From Bacteroidota bacterium (GTDB taxonomy: Bacteria > Bacteroidota > Bacteroidia > Chitinophagales > Chitinophagaceae): 38,941 nt of DNA. Of the stretch, positions 18,615 through 27,530 are shown piece by piece; position 1 is the first letter of the stretch; each line of letters opens with the position of its first letter. The notes beneath the pieces are model-generated. The model was not told the DNA's origin. It was given only the letters and a program-made list of their open reading frames with translations, and did no database searches. Location: the NCBI GenBank assembly GCA_018267875.1, contig JAFDXP010000013.1, forward strand, positions 1 through 38,941, in the 5' to 3' direction. A program made the position numbers and the translations under genes.

Positions 18615-19340
18615 GTGGAACTGTTAAAGCACATCCTTTTTATTGACATTGAAACTGCTTCATGTGTCTCGTGCTATGATGAGCTGAATAGCAACATGCA
18701 ACATCATTGGGATAGAAAGTCTCGTTTTTTTAAAAACAATCAAGGAGGCGAAACATCTTCCAGCGAATTATTTTCTGAAAAAGCCGGCATTTTTTCTGAG
18801 TTCGCTCGTGTTGTCAGCATAGGTATGGGCGTGTTAACAGACAAAGATGGTGAATGGAAAATCATTTTGAAAGCTGTATCGGATGCAGATGAAAAAAACT
18901 TGTTAACTATTTTTTGTGAAATACTTTCCAAATTAGTAAAACGCTGTCCGGACTTGCGTTTCTGCGGTCATAACATAAAAGAATTCGACCTACCCTTTCT
19001 TTGCAGGCGAATGGTGATTCACGATATAGACATCCCGGAAAGTATGCAAACACAAGGTAAGAAGCCTTGGGAAGTTAACCACTTGGACACCTTAGAACTT
19101 TGGCGCTTTGGCGACTATAAAAACTTCACCTCATTAGCTCTTTTAGCGGATATTTTAGGCATTCCTTCACCTAAAGTAGATATAGATGGCAGCATGGTGA
19201 GCAAGGTATATTGGCAAGAACACAACCTTGAACGCATCAACCAATATTGCATGAATGATGTATTAACTACTGCTCGTGTTTTCATTCGCATGAAAGGGAT
19301 AAAACACGTAAACCCATTACCACATTACATTTCAGAATAA
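18615..19340 (+). CDS. PolB-like 3'-5' exonuclease (DEDD/RNase H fold)
   Basis: A 241-residue exonuclease. Motif I is F-I-D-I-E-T with Asp11 and Glu13. Motif II lies in C-G-H-N-I-K-E-F-D-L-P-F-L. Motif III is in Y-C-M-N-D-V, all with the acidic residues needed for two metals. This fits the predicted 3'-5' exonuclease family related to the PolB proofreading domain (DNA_pol_B_exo2), widespread in Bacteroidota. The start is a GTG at 18615, since the first in-frame ATG lies well inside the fold. It is followed 18 bases later by holA, so a DNA replication or repair role is plausible. Confidence 0.82.
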   Translation: MELLKHILFIDIETASCVSCYDELNSNMQHHWDRKSRFFKNNQGGETSSSELFSEKAGIFSEFARVVSIGMGVLTDKDGEWKIILKAVSDADEKNLLTIFCEILSKLVKRCPDLRFCGHNIKEFDLPFLCRRMVIHDIDIPESMQTQGKKPWEVNHLDTLELWRFGDYKNFTSLALLADILGIPSPKVDIDGSMVSKVYWQEHNLERINQYCMNDVLTTARVFIRMKGIKHVNPLPHYISE

Positions 19341-19358
19341 ATATAATTTCGATTTCCG

Positions 19359-20375
19359 ATGTCACAAGTTAATTTGAAGCAACTGTTTCAATCCATTGAA
19401 AAAAAACAATTTGCTCCCTTTTATATCATTGATGGTGAAGAACCCTTTTACCTCGATAGAATAACCGAATATTTTGAAAACCATATTTTAAAACCCGCCG
19501 AACGAGATTTCAATTTGCTGGTAATGTATGGCAAAGACACAGACTGGCCGGATGTGGTAAATGCTTGCAAACGAGTGCCCATGTTTGCTGACCAACAAGT
19601 GGTGATTTTGAAAGATGCTGCACAAATGCGAACGCTCAATGAGTTAGTTGGCTACTTAGAAAAACCTTCCCCCAAAACTGTTTTCCTGATAGAACATCGC
19701 TTTAAAAAAGTAGATGGACGTAGTAAATTAGTGAAATTAGCAAAAGATAAAGGGTACTATTTTACTTCTGACAAAATAAAGGATGAGCAAGTACCCAATT
19801 GGATTCAAAATTACGGAGTAGAAAAAAATTTTCATGTAGGCGAAAGAGAAGCACAAATATTAGCAACATATTTAGGTAATGACCTGCAAAAAATTGTAAA
19901 TGAAATAGAAAAAGTACGAATCAATGTACCGGAAGAAACAAGGCTGACGGCTGAGATGATTCAAAAATACATTGGCATCAGCAGAGAATACAACATCTTT
20001 GAATTGCCCGATGCTCTGACCTCAAACGACAAAGATAAACTATACCGTATGGTGGCCTACTTTTCTGCCAATCCTAAAGCAGCAGCCATGCCTTTGGTAA
20101 TCGGATCTTTTTATAGTCATTTCAACAAACTTTATCTGGTTCATTTTATTAGAGGGAAAAGTGATAAAGATGCAGCTGCTATTATAGGAACATGGCCATC
20201 AAAACTTAAAGAATTACAGTCTATGACACGACAATGGACTTTGCCGAAAGTTGAATTTGCCTTAGCCATATTAGCTAATTATAGTGCCAAGTCTGTGGGG
20301 ATAAATAGCAATACAGATTCAAGTGAATTGCTCCGCGAAATGATTGGAAAATTAGATTTGTATGCTCAGTCCTAA
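19359..20375 (+). CDS. holA: DNA polymerase III delta subunit
   Basis: A 338-residue clamp-loader subunit that opens the beta clamp. The start I-E-K-K-x-F-A-P-F-Y-I-I-D-G-E-E-P-F-Y (about 13-31) matches the delta N-terminal P-loop-like fold, which lacks a true Walker A as expected. The middle domain has A-T-Y-L-G-N-D-L-Q-K-I-V-N-E-I-E-K, typical of the helical lid, and the C-terminal collar domain has L-V-I-G-S-F-Y-S-H-F-N-K-L. TAATTTCG just upstream is a possible weak internal -7 element. It is downstream of the exonuclease gene. Confidence 0.93.
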   Translation: MSQVNLKQLFQSIEKKQFAPFYIIDGEEPFYLDRITEYFENHILKPAERDFNLLVMYGKDTDWPDVVNACKRVPMFADQQVVILKDAAQMRTLNELVGYLEKPSPKTVFLIEHRFKKVDGRSKLVKLAKDKGYYFTSDKIKDEQVPNWIQNYGVEKNFHVGEREAQILATYLGNDLQKIVNEIEKVRINVPEETRLTAEMIQKYIGISREYNIFELPDALTSNDKDKLYRMVAYFSANPKAAAMPLVIGSFYSHFNKLYLVHFIRGKSDKDAAAIIGTWPSKLKELQSMTRQWTLPKVEFALAILANYSAKSVGINSNTDSSELLREMIGKLDLYAQS

Positions 20376-20385
20376 TAAATAAAAA

Positions 20386-20409
20386 ACTGCCCATTATTTT
20401 TCGGGCAGT
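20386..20409. terminator. Bidirectional hairpin between holA and a lipoprotein gene
   Basis: ACTGCCC pairs with GGGCAGT around ten bases. On the minus strand the hairpin is followed directly by TTTTTTATTT, so it is a good terminator for the minus-strand lipoprotein gene. On the plus strand the trailing T-run is absent. Confidence 0.7.
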
Positions 20410-20438
20410 CTCTAAAGAAATAAATCAATTTTCAAAAA

Positions 20439-21104
20439 CTATTTCACCATCATCAATCCGAATGGAGCACCATTTGATGATATCATTTTAAAGGATGAAC
20501 TTGGCACGGCAAGGGCATCACCATCGCGCCAAATTCTGGATTTGCCAACAGGCATTAAAATAGAATTCGACTCATCACCATCTTTTTGAGTGAGTACAAA
20601 AGCGTATTGAAAATTCTTGATACCAGCTGCCGTAAATTCACCCGAGATGATGGAAACATTCTTATAGTTCACACCACTGGCAGTGCCGGTTGATTGAGCA
20701 AATAAAGTAAATTTATTGTCAGATCCCGACAAAAAAGAACCCATTCCTACGGCATTATCCGATACAGAAACACCTTTGTAATCCATTTTTATATTTGCAC
20801 CGGACTGATCGTAAAAACGGTATTTATAATCAGAAATCACTTTCCCTACTGTCCACAAATCACCATCATAAGTGTTTTGAAGGGTAAACGGAGAAACCAA
20901 AAACACGCCTGAAATTGTTGGAGGCGTATTGCCTTTGTTGATCGTCATTCCACGTCCCTGAAGATCATTGATAATGACTTGTGAGATGATGTTGTTGATG
21001 TCGCTCGACAATCCGTTGTCATTACTTTCCTTTTTCTTACAGCTTCCCATTGTAACAACAATGGCGATTGCGGAAAGCGCAAAGAGGTTTAAAATCTTTT
21101 TCAT
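20439..21104 (-). CDS. Lipoprotein of unknown function
   Basis: A 221-residue lipoprotein with lipobox M-G-S-C at residues 19-22, then K-K-K-E-S-N-D-N-G. The mature part is beta-rich with F-T-L-F-A-Q-S-T-G-T and a G-K-S-R-I-W-R-D-G-D-A-L segment. No family is recognised. The start is the ATG at 21102-21104; the longer frame adds only two residues from a TTG. It is monocistronic between two convergently placed genes, with a hairpin terminator after it. Confidence 0.78.
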   Translation of the reverse strand: MKKILNLFALSAIAIVVTMGSCKKKESNDNGLSSDINNIISQVIINDLQGRGMTINKGNTPPTISGVFLVSPFTLQNTYDGDLWTVGKVISDYKYRFYDQSGANIKMDYKGVSVSDNAVGMGSFLSGSDNKFTLFAQSTGTASGVNYKNVSIISGEFTAAGIKNFQYAFVLTQKDGDESNSILMPVGKSRIWRDGDALAVPSSSFKMISSNGAPFGLMMVK

Positions 21105-21217
21105 TTTCAATTTAATTTGAGGTAAATGCCTACTCTATTTTTCGGTTTTCAGCTTCGCCGTATTTTGCATAAAAATAATACCTTAAAGATTTATCTGCAA
21201 CCTAAACCTAAAAAAAT

Positions 21218-22150
21218 TTATTGACTGGACAAGTAAGAAAGGCTATTTTCTTGGTCTATTAGCAATTGTTCTTTCAAAGCTTCAAGTGAATTAAACTTTT
21301 CTTCTGCACGCAACCAATGAAGAAACATCACTTCGATTTCTTGCTCGTAAATATCCCTATCGAAATTGAAAATATTCACTTCAATATGTAATGTTTGTTT
21401 CTCTGAAACCGTAGGATTAAAACCAACGCTAAGCATTCCACCAAACACTTCCTTTCCTATGCGAACTTTTGCCACATAAACGCCCTTTGCCGGAATGAGT
21501 TGATCTCCATCAAGCGGTTCGATATTTGCAGTTGGATAGCCGATTGTTCTGCCCAACTTACGACCATGAATCACACGCCCACAAATGGAATAAGATCGTC
21601 CTAACATCCGGCTTGCCTCCAATACATTTCCGTTGGCTAATGAGTCACGAATTTTTGTTGAACTCACTGCTGCTTGGCTGATCAACTGAGCCGGAATTTC
21701 AACGACTTGATAATCATATTGTGGTTGTAATGTTTGAAACAACTGAATATCCCCCTTTCTATCGTGACCAAAATGATGATCATACCCGATAACGATGCTT
21801 TTAGGATGAAAATTTTCCACCAAAAACGAACGGATATATGCCTCTGCTGAAAAAGCAGCAAATTCAAGCGTAAAAGGCACGACTACTATATGCTTGATTC
21901 CTGCTGATTGAATTAAAGTTAGTTTTTCATTGAGCGGTGTAAGAATTTTCAAAGATTGTTCAGGAAACAAAACCTTTCGAGGGTGCGGATCAAATGTAAT
22001 TACCACACTTTCGCCGTTAATGTCAGCAGCATGTTTCACCACCTCATTTAATATGGCTAAATGCCCACAATGCACACCATCGAAAGCCCCAATGGTAATA
22101 GCAGGATTGATAAATTCAGGCAACTTAGTTATGTCGAAATATACAGCCAT
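21218..22150 (-). CDS. ribF: Bifunctional riboflavin kinase/FAD synthetase
   Basis: A 310-residue enzyme making FMN then FAD. The N-terminal nucleotidyltransferase has G-A-F-D-G-V-H-C-G-H (about 22-31), T-F-D-P-H-P-R-K-V-L-F-P and the D-H-H-F-G-H-D-R-K-G-D loop. The C-terminal kinase domain starts near residue 185 with H-G-R-K-L-G-R-T-I-G-Y-P-T-A-N, then K-G-V-Y-V and the G-x-x-S-V-G-F-N-P-T motif. It begins 9 bases after the kynureninase stop. FAD supply and kynurenine use are not directly linked, so the pairing may be just an operon arrangement. Confidence 0.96.
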   Translation of the reverse strand: MAVYFDITKLPEFINPAITIGAFDGVHCGHLAILNEVVKHAADINGESVVITFDPHPRKVLFPEQSLKILTPLNEKLTLIQSAGIKHIVVVPFTLEFAAFSAEAYIRSFLVENFHPKSIVIGYDHHFGHDRKGDIQLFQTLQPQYDYQVVEIPAQLISQAAVSSTKIRDSLANGNVLEASRMLGRSYSICGRVIHGRKLGRTIGYPTANIEPLDGDQLIPAKGVYVAKVRIGKEVFGGMLSVGFNPTVSEKQTLHIEVNIFNFDRDIYEQEIEVMFLHWLRAEEKFNSLEALKEQLLIDQENSLSYLSSQ

Positions 22151-22159
22151 TCAGATATC

Positions 22160-23413
22160 CTAAATTCCACGTAAAATTTCATAAAACCGATACACATCTT
22201 CAAATGTATTGTACAACGGAACAGGAGCTACTCTGATTACATTAGGCTCTCGCCAATCTGCAATAACGCCTTGCGATGTTATGATATCAAAAGTTTCTCG
22301 ACCCCGATCTTTAAACAAAAGGGAAACCTGACAACCACGTTGAATTGAATTGCGCGGTGTAATTATCTCAAAAGGTAAATTGTTTAATTGATCTAATAAA
22401 TAAAACAGATAGTCTGTCAGCAATTGACTTTTTTCTTTTAAGGCTTCCATTCCAGCCTTTTCAAAAATATCCAATGAGGCATGATGTGCTACCATATTAA
22501 AAACCGGTGCATTGCTCATTTGCCAGCTTTCAGCGGTAGGTTTAGGCATAAAGCCTTTTTCCATTTTAAATCGTGTTTGCTCATCATTTCCCCACCAGCC
22601 GCCCAGTCGAAAAACGGAAGGGTTTGCTGCATGATGTTCATGAACATATATGCCACCTACTCCGCCGGGTCCACTATTTAGGTATTTATAGGAACACCAA
22701 CAAGCGAAATCTACTGACCAATCGTGCAAATTCAATAATACATTTCCAACTGCATGAGCCAAATCAAAGCCTGCATAAGCCCCCACTCTATGTGCTGCTT
22801 TTGTTATCTGCTCAATATTAAAAAACTGACCGGTGTAGTAATTCACGCCGCCCATCATCACTAAAGCAAGCGAATCGCCCGCTTCTTCAATAGCAGTTAT
22901 AATATCTCCATCATCCAATGTATGACAACCTTCTTTAGGTGACAATTCAATAATGGCATCATTGGGATCATAGCCATACATCCGCACCTGCGTTTCCATA
23001 GCATATTGATCGGAAGGGAAAGCACCTGCTTCCATCAATATTTTATATCGGTTGCCCGTTGGGCGATAAAAAGAAAGCATTAATAAATGCAAATTGACCG
23101 TCAATGTATTTGTGGCAACAACTTCCGAATCTTTAGCACCCACTATTTTTGCTAATCGCTCAGTAAACAATTTATGATACGAGAACCATGGATTACGAGC
23201 TTGAAAATGCCCTTCAACACCATATTTCGCCCAATCATTAAGCTCTGCTTGCATGAGATAACTCACGCTTTTGGGTTGCAAGCCCAATGAGTTTCCACAC
23301 AAATAAAGAGCGTCTGTCTCGTTATGTTGAGGTATCAAAAATCTTTCGCGAAAGGAGAACAAAACATCTGTCTGATCGAGGCTTTGTGCATATTCAAGAG
23401 AAGCAGAAAACAT
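22160..23413 (-). CDS. kynU: Kynureninase
   Basis: A 417-residue PLP enzyme that splits kynurenine (or 3-hydroxykynurenine) into anthranilate (or 3-hydroxyanthranilate) and alanine. L-Y-L-C-G-N-S-L-G-L-Q-P-K near 36-48 is the family N-terminal motif. The PLP lysine is in C-S-Y-K-Y-L-N-S-G-P-G-G, followed by G-G-W-W-G-N-D. Length matches known enzymes (about 416-420). No tryptophan dioxygenase, formamidase or kynurenine monooxygenase is in the window. A perfect -7 TACTTTTG is at 23436-23443, with ribF next in the operon. Confidence 0.95.
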   Translation of the reverse strand: MFSASLEYAQSLDQTDVLFSFRERFLIPQHNETDALYLCGNSLGLQPKSVSYLMQAELNDWAKYGVEGHFQARNPWFSYHKLFTERLAKIVGAKDSEVVATNTLTVNLHLLMLSFYRPTGNRYKILMEAGAFPSDQYAMETQVRMYGYDPNDAIIELSPKEGCHTLDDGDIITAIEEAGDSLALVMMGGVNYYTGQFFNIEQITKAAHRVGAYAGFDLAHAVGNVLLNLHDWSVDFACWCSYKYLNSGPGGVGGIYVHEHHAANPSVFRLGGWWGNDEQTRFKMEKGFMPKPTAESWQMSNAPVFNMVAHHASLDIFEKAGMEALKEKSQLLTDYLFYLLDQLNNLPFEIITPRNSIQRGCQVSLLFKDRGRETFDIITSQGVIADWREPNVIRVAPVPLYNTFEDVYRFYEILRGI

Positions 23414-23435
23414 GAAGGATATTTAAAATTTTGCG

Positions 23436-23443
23436 CAAAAGTA
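23436..23443 (-). promoter_or_regulatory. -7 element (TACTTTTG) for kynU-ribF
   Basis: The minus strand reads TACTTTTG, a perfect TAnnTTTG, 23 bases before the kynU ATG. No TTTG is found at the usual -33 distance. Confidence 0.45.
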
Positions 23444-23580
23444 CACGCTTAGAAAGGTATTAGGAAACGAGAATAAAAAATAAACTTTTACAATTGATTG
23501 AACTTAGAAAATGTTTACTTACTAAAAAATGCAAAGGCACAAAGAAAAGTGAATCATAAATTTTATTCAACCTAACTCCC

Positions 23581-23588
23581 TACATTTG
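23581..23588 (+). promoter_or_regulatory. -7 element (TACATTTG) for the lemA operon
   Basis: TACATTTG lies 25 bases before the lemA ATG and is a perfect TAnnTTTG. The -33 region is AT-rich but has no clear TTTG. Confidence 0.45.
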
Positions 23589-23613
23589 GATTTCCAAAAA
23601 ATCATACTCAACA

Positions 23614-24204
23614 ATGAAAAAAGGATCCCTTATTCTTTTAGTAGTGCTAGGATTGCTGCTCGTAGGCGGCTGCATGACCTGCAATGTGCAAAAAAGCCTT
23701 GTTACACTGGATGAAAATGCAAAGAGCAAATGGGGTGAAGTGCAAAATCAATATCAACGTCGTGCAGACCTTATTCCCAATTTGGTGAATACCGTAAAAG
23801 GAGCTGCCAACTTTGAACAAAAAACTTTAACAGATGTAATCAATGCCCGCGCAAGAGCTACTTCTATACAAGTGAATCCTGAAAACCTAACACCTGAAAA
23901 ACTGAAAGAATTTCAACAAGCACAAGGTGAATTGAGCCAAGCTTTAGGCAGGCTGATGGTTGTAACAGAAAACTATCCTCAACTTCGTGCCACAGAAGCT
24001 TTTAGGGATTTACAAGTGCAATTAGAAGGCACAGAAAACAGAATTACTGTTGCCCGCAAAAACTTTAATGATGCCGTTCAAGGATATAACACTCAGCTTC
24101 GCGTATTTCCAAACAATATTTTTGCAGGCATGATGGGATTCCAACGCAAAGGCATGTTTGAAGCAGATCAGAACGCTCAAAAAGCACCACAGGTGCAGTT
24201 TTAA
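23614..24204 (+). CDS. lemA: LemA family protein
   Basis: A 196-residue protein with an N-terminal membrane anchor (about 4-22, L-I-L-L-V-V-L-G-L-L-L-V-G-G) and a helical LemA domain. The hallmark segment W-G-E-V-Q-N-Q-Y-Q-R-R-A-D-L-I-P-N-L-V follows near residue 40, with the E-N-Y-P-Q-L-R-A and R-F/V-x-P-N-N-I-F strands later. A G-G-C near residue 20 could also act as a lipobox. LemA proteins are commonly encoded with TPM-domain proteins, as here. The molecular function is not established. Confidence 0.92.
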   Translation: MKKGSLILLVVLGLLLVGGCMTCNVQKSLVTLDENAKSKWGEVQNQYQRRADLIPNLVNTVKGAANFEQKTLTDVINARARATSIQVNPENLTPEKLKEFQQAQGELSQALGRLMVVTENYPQLRATEAFRDLQVQLEGTENRITVARKNFNDAVQGYNTQLRVFPNNIFAGMMGFQRKGMFEADQNAQKAPQVQF

Positions 24205-24209
24205 TCAAA

Positions 24210-24668
24210 GTGTTTCGATTTTTAAAACCACGAAACTTGCTTGACCATACAGATCAGGAATCTGTTGTGGCTGCTATTCGTGCTGCCGAAGCCGGCACTA
24301 CCGGTGAATTGCGCGTGTTTATAGAATCTCATTGTTCTTATATAGATGCTATGGAACGAGCAAAAGAAATTTTTGCTTCATTAAATATGGCTAAAACAGA
24401 ACGCCGAAATGCCATTCTGCTCTATCTCGCACTAAAAGACAAGCAGTTTGCCATCTTCGGAGATCAGGAAATTTATGCCAAAGCAGGTGGGGCACAATTT
24501 TGGGAAAAAGCAGCACATCAACTCAAGCAAAATTTACGCAAAGGTCAAATTACCGGTGGCATTGTACAGTGTATTCATGATTTAGGTGACGCATTAGCAA
24601 CTCATTTCCCTTATGACCCTTCGGTTACGAGAAATGAACTGCCTGATGAAATTGTATTTGGCAAATGA
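24210..24668 (+). CDS. TPM-domain protein without signal peptide
   Basis: A 152-residue protein with a TPM fold (A-A-E-A-G-T-T-G-E-L-R-V-F-I-E near 26-40, then R-R-N-A-I-L-L-Y-L-A and F-A-I-F-G-D-Q-E-I). It has no signal peptide and no membrane helix, unlike its downstream partner. The start is a GTG at 24210, 5 bases after the lemA stop, with F-R-F-L-K-P right after. The stop overlaps the next ATG as ATGA, so translation is coupled. Confidence 0.85.
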   Translation: MFRFLKPRNLLDHTDQESVVAAIRAAEAGTTGELRVFIESHCSYIDAMERAKEIFASLNMAKTERRNAILLYLALKDKQFAIFGDQEIYAKAGGAQFWEKAAHQLKQNLRKGQITGGIVQCIHDLGDALATHFPYDPSVTRNELPDEIVFGK

Positions 24669-25474
24669 GAAAAGCTGTCTTATTTCGTATTTTTTCTATT
24701 GCCCTTTTGGTGTTTTTGGGCTTGGGTTTAAAAGCTCAAAATATCCCTTCGGCTCCCAATCCACCTCGTTTAGTCAATGACTTTGCACACGTATTAAATG
24801 CACAGCAAGTTGATGCGTTAGAAGCCAAGTTAACCGACTTTGACAAAACAACTTCTACACAAATCACTCTTGTTACTATACCGACCTTAGATGGCTATGA
24901 AGTGGCTGACTATGCCGTAACCTTAGCCAACAAATGGGGCATTGGGCGCAAAGGAAAAGACAATGGTGTTTTGGTGCTTGCTGCCATTCAAGATCATAGA
25001 ATGAATATTTCCACCGGTTATGGTTTGGAAGGTGCCTTGCCCGATGTGATAACCGGCAGAATTATTAGAAATGAAATGGCTCCTGCCTTTCGCCAAGGCG
25101 ATTATTATACCGGATTTAACAAAGCCATTGATGCTATCATTGCAGCAACTAAAGGAGAATATACCGCCGATAGTTCTACAAATAAAAGCAAGGATATATC
25201 TTTAGGAGGCATCATTGCTACTATTTTAGTCATCTTCCTCATCTTGTGGATTATCAGCAGAAATAGTGGCGGTGGAGGTGGCAATTACATGAGTGGGCGT
25301 GGTTCTCGCGGCATGGGCGGTGCTTTTTGGGGCGGGTTCTTAGGTAGCAATATGGGCAGTGGCTGGGGCGGAAGTGGAGGTGGATTTGGCGGTAGCAGTT
25401 CAGGCGGCGGATTTGGTGGCGGAGGATTTGGTGGCGGAGGATTTGGTGGCGGAGGATCTAGTGGTAGTTGGTAG
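24665..25474 (+). CDS. TPM-domain membrane protein with glycine-rich tail (YgcG family)
   Basis: A 269-residue protein with a signal peptide cut near A-Q-N and an exported TPM domain. The domain has L-V-N-D-F-A-H-V-L-N-A (about 36-46), R-K-G-K-D-N-G-V-L-V-L-A and the G-Y-G-L-E-G-A-L-P-D stretch. One transmembrane helix follows (about 176-197), then a Gly/Ser/Phe tail on the cytoplasmic side. The tail's last part is coded by three identical 15-bp units at 25409-25453. It ends the lemA operon. The family role is uncertain; envelope or protein quality functions have been suggested. Confidence 0.88.
   Translation: MRKAVLFRIFSIALLVFLGLGLKAQNIPSAPNPPRLVNDFAHVLNAQQVDALEAKLTDFDKTTSTQITLVTIPTLDGYEVADYAVTLANKWGIGRKGKDNGVLVLAAIQDHRMNISTGYGLEGALPDVITGRIIRNEMAPAFRQGDYYTGFNKAIDAIIAATKGEYTADSSTNKSKDISLGGIIATILVIFLILWIISRNSGGGGGNYMSGRGSRGMGGAFWGGFLGSNMGSGWGGSGGGFGGSSSGGGFGGGGFGGGGFGGGGSSGSW
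25409..25453 (+). repeat. Three perfect 15-bp tandem repeats in the TPM gene
   Basis: GGATTTGGTGGCGGA occurs three times head to tail at 25409-25423, 25424-25438 and 25439-25453. The repeats are in frame, each encoding five residues of the Gly/Phe tail (G-F-G-G-G). Confidence 0.95.
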
Positions 25475-25603
25475 ATTCTATTCCCCTAAAATATAAATCA
25501 TTATGGCGAAACATACATCTTATTAAGATTGGTAGTTGAGCCAATGAAGCAGAAAACAATTTTTGCAAAAGGCTATCGCCCAATATATTTTCAACTAAAA
25601 AAA

Positions 25604-26950
25604 TCAACGGGCAACCCAAAATTGCTGAACTGAGTTTCCCTTGCTTGATTGAATTCGTAGAAAATAAATGCCATTTACCCAATTAGAAATATCCAACTCT
25701 TGTTTGAGGGCAGTAGCATTTTGTTGCTGCCAAATAATCTTGCCTTGCACATCTGTAACCAATAATTGAATGGGAGCTTGAGATTTTTGTGTACCCTCCA
25801 AATACAAACGATCTGAAGCCGGCTGTGGAAATATTTTCATTTCAGCATCTGCAAAAACAAAAGCAACACTTGTTGGTATGTAATTTTCATAATAGTAGTG
25901 CTTCATAAAATCACCTACTGCTGAAACCCATGAAAAGCTTGCTTGATCATACGTTTCAGAATACCAACTTGTCGGTTGACCAAAGTTATTATAGGTTTTT
26001 TGTTCACGGTTAGTGGGTAAAAAATTATTAGTTGCATTATCCCAAATTTGAAATTCAATTTCAATCAAGTTATTGCTTACATCGTATTGATAAATGTTTT
26101 TCCCGGTAGGAATCCAAATGTTGTTTTTTCGCACATAGCTATTGATTTGTGTCAGCGTATTTCCAGCATAATAATATTCAGATTTCTGCGCGTCAACCCA
26201 AAGTCCGTTTGATACTGTTTGCATAATTTTTGTGGACAGATTATAAGCCTGATCATAGGCAAATAGCAAGCGCTGTGATCCATACCAATAAAAGGGAGAA
26301 ATGTTAGCTTGACTATCTGTACGGGAATTCAACCGATAAAGCGCATCATAAGTAAAATCCATCGAAAAAACAGTTGAGTGCATGGATAATAAATTATTTT
26401 GCGCATCAAAATTGTTGTAGAAATATACATGTGCTTGCCAGCCATTGGTTGTAGGATCTAAAAGTTGAAACACGGTTTTAGTCAACAAAGCTGAACCGTT
26501 TGAATACGTATAAACATATCGGGCTGAATCGCGCCATTTGCCTGATTTATTATTCCACGATTGACAAGTATAATTTAAGACCTTGTTGGTTGCATCAAAC
26601 AATTGAGCTCGATGAAAATGAGGTTTGAAAAAACCATTCGTTCTGTCAAAAGAAAACGTATAACTATCATCGAAACTTATGAAGTTATCATCCATTTCCT
26701 CAAGACTTAGTTGCCCCCCTCGTCCAAATGAATAACCGTAAACAGTGGAATCTAATGGAATAAATCCACCTGAAGCATACTCAAAATACGCTGCTGCTTT
26801 GAGTCTTGAATGTAGAAAAGATGGAGCATTATTAGCATCACTTCCCATGTGCGGAAATAAATTGGGAATCCCTTGTCCGGTTGTTTTGGCAAGTGTGCTT
26901 AGGGTGATAAAGAGAAGCCCAAAAAGCGGAGTATAAAAACGCAAACCCAT
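25604..26950 (-). CDS. Secreted protein with T9SS type A sorting domain
   Basis: A 448-residue exported protein. The signal peptide covers about residues 1-22. The body has repeated Y-x-Y/Y-D segments (Y-T-Y-S-N-G, F-T-Y-D-A-L-Y-R-L, Y-Q-Y-D-V-S-N-N-L) like YD-type beta repeats. The last 80 residues form a type IX secretion C-terminal domain: K-I-F-P-Q-P-A-S-D-R-L-Y-L then V-T-D-V-Q-G-K-I-I-W and N-G-I-Y-F-L-R-I-Q. It should cross the outer membrane by the T9SS and be anchored or released. It is monocistronic and its cargo function is unknown. Confidence 0.92.
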   Translation of the reverse strand: MGLRFYTPLFGLLFITLSTLAKTTGQGIPNLFPHMGSDANNAPSFLHSRLKAAAYFEYASGGFIPLDSTVYGYSFGRGGQLSLEEMDDNFISFDDSYTFSFDRTNGFFKPHFHRAQLFDATNKVLNYTCQSWNNKSGKWRDSARYVYTYSNGSALLTKTVFQLLDPTTNGWQAHVYFYNNFDAQNNLLSMHSTVFSMDFTYDALYRLNSRTDSQANISPFYWYGSQRLLFAYDQAYNLSTKIMQTVSNGLWVDAQKSEYYYAGNTLTQINSYVRKNNIWIPTGKNIYQYDVSNNLIEIEFQIWDNATNNFLPTNREQKTYNNFGQPTSWYSETYDQASFSWVSAVGDFMKHYYYENYIPTSVAFVFADAEMKIFPQPASDRLYLEGTQKSQAPIQLLVTDVQGKIIWQQQNATALKQELDISNWVNGIYFLRIQSSKGNSVQQFWVAR

Positions 26951-27181
26951 AGCTCTTTTTTTTTTAAAGAATGATCAAGTGTCCTTAGCATAAATATAAT
27001 CAATTGTTTTATCAACATTATAATATGGTTGATATTTTACTTAACCATGACGACAAAAATTACACCCAAATCATCATTATTTAATTTGTAAACAACCTGT
27101 TAATGCCTTGCAAATAAGCAGTTAATCAAACAGCAAAAAAGCACTGGAAATTAAAGAGCGATGACCTTTGTATAGTAGTCT

Positions 27182-27200
27182 TGGAAATGGGTAATTTCCA
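27182..27200 (+). repeat. Seven-base-pair hairpin before a small membrane protein ORF
   Basis: TGGAAAT, loop GGGTA, ATTTCCA. It lies 15 bases before the 53-residue ORF and about 12 bases after a weak -7-like GACCTTTG (27163-27170), so it would be near the 5' end of that transcript. Confidence 0.5.
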
Positions 27201-27215
27201 TAGCATTTTCAAACC

Positions 27216-27377
27216 ATGAAAGAGAAAGTAGCAGAATTTGCCGTTGGTATATTGGTCAAGCTTTACTTGGGCTTTACTATATTGGCAATTCTATTTGAGC
27301 GGAAAAAGAAAAAGCATCTTAGACGAAAAGATATTCGCATCATAAAGAAACATAACCTCATCACTAAGGAATCATAA
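27216..27377 (+). CDS. Small membrane protein (53 residues), unknown
   Basis: An ORF with an ATG at 27216 and TAA at 27375-27377. One transmembrane segment spans roughly residues 7-27 (A-V-G-I-L-V-K-L-Y-L-G-F-T-I-L-A-I-L-F). The tail is very basic (R-K-K-K-K-H-L-R-R-K) and should stay on the cytoplasmic side. It sits between two minus-strand genes, with a hairpin leader. No homologous family is recognised. Codon use and the classic helix-plus-basic-tail layout argue that it is real, but the length is close to chance. Confidence 0.5.
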   Translation: MKEKVAEFAVGILVKLYLGFTILAILFERKKKKHLRRKDIRIIKKHNLITKES

Positions 27378-27530
27378 GATACAGAGCATAGAGTGTATTC
27401 CTATAACTACCTAATCCAATTTAAAAGGTTCGAAATATTTAATTGAAATTACTACTGGGGAATTTCCTATGAAAGAGATTGAAATATGGAATCCCTCATT
27501 TTGGATAGCGTAAGTTGATTAGTACTTCCT

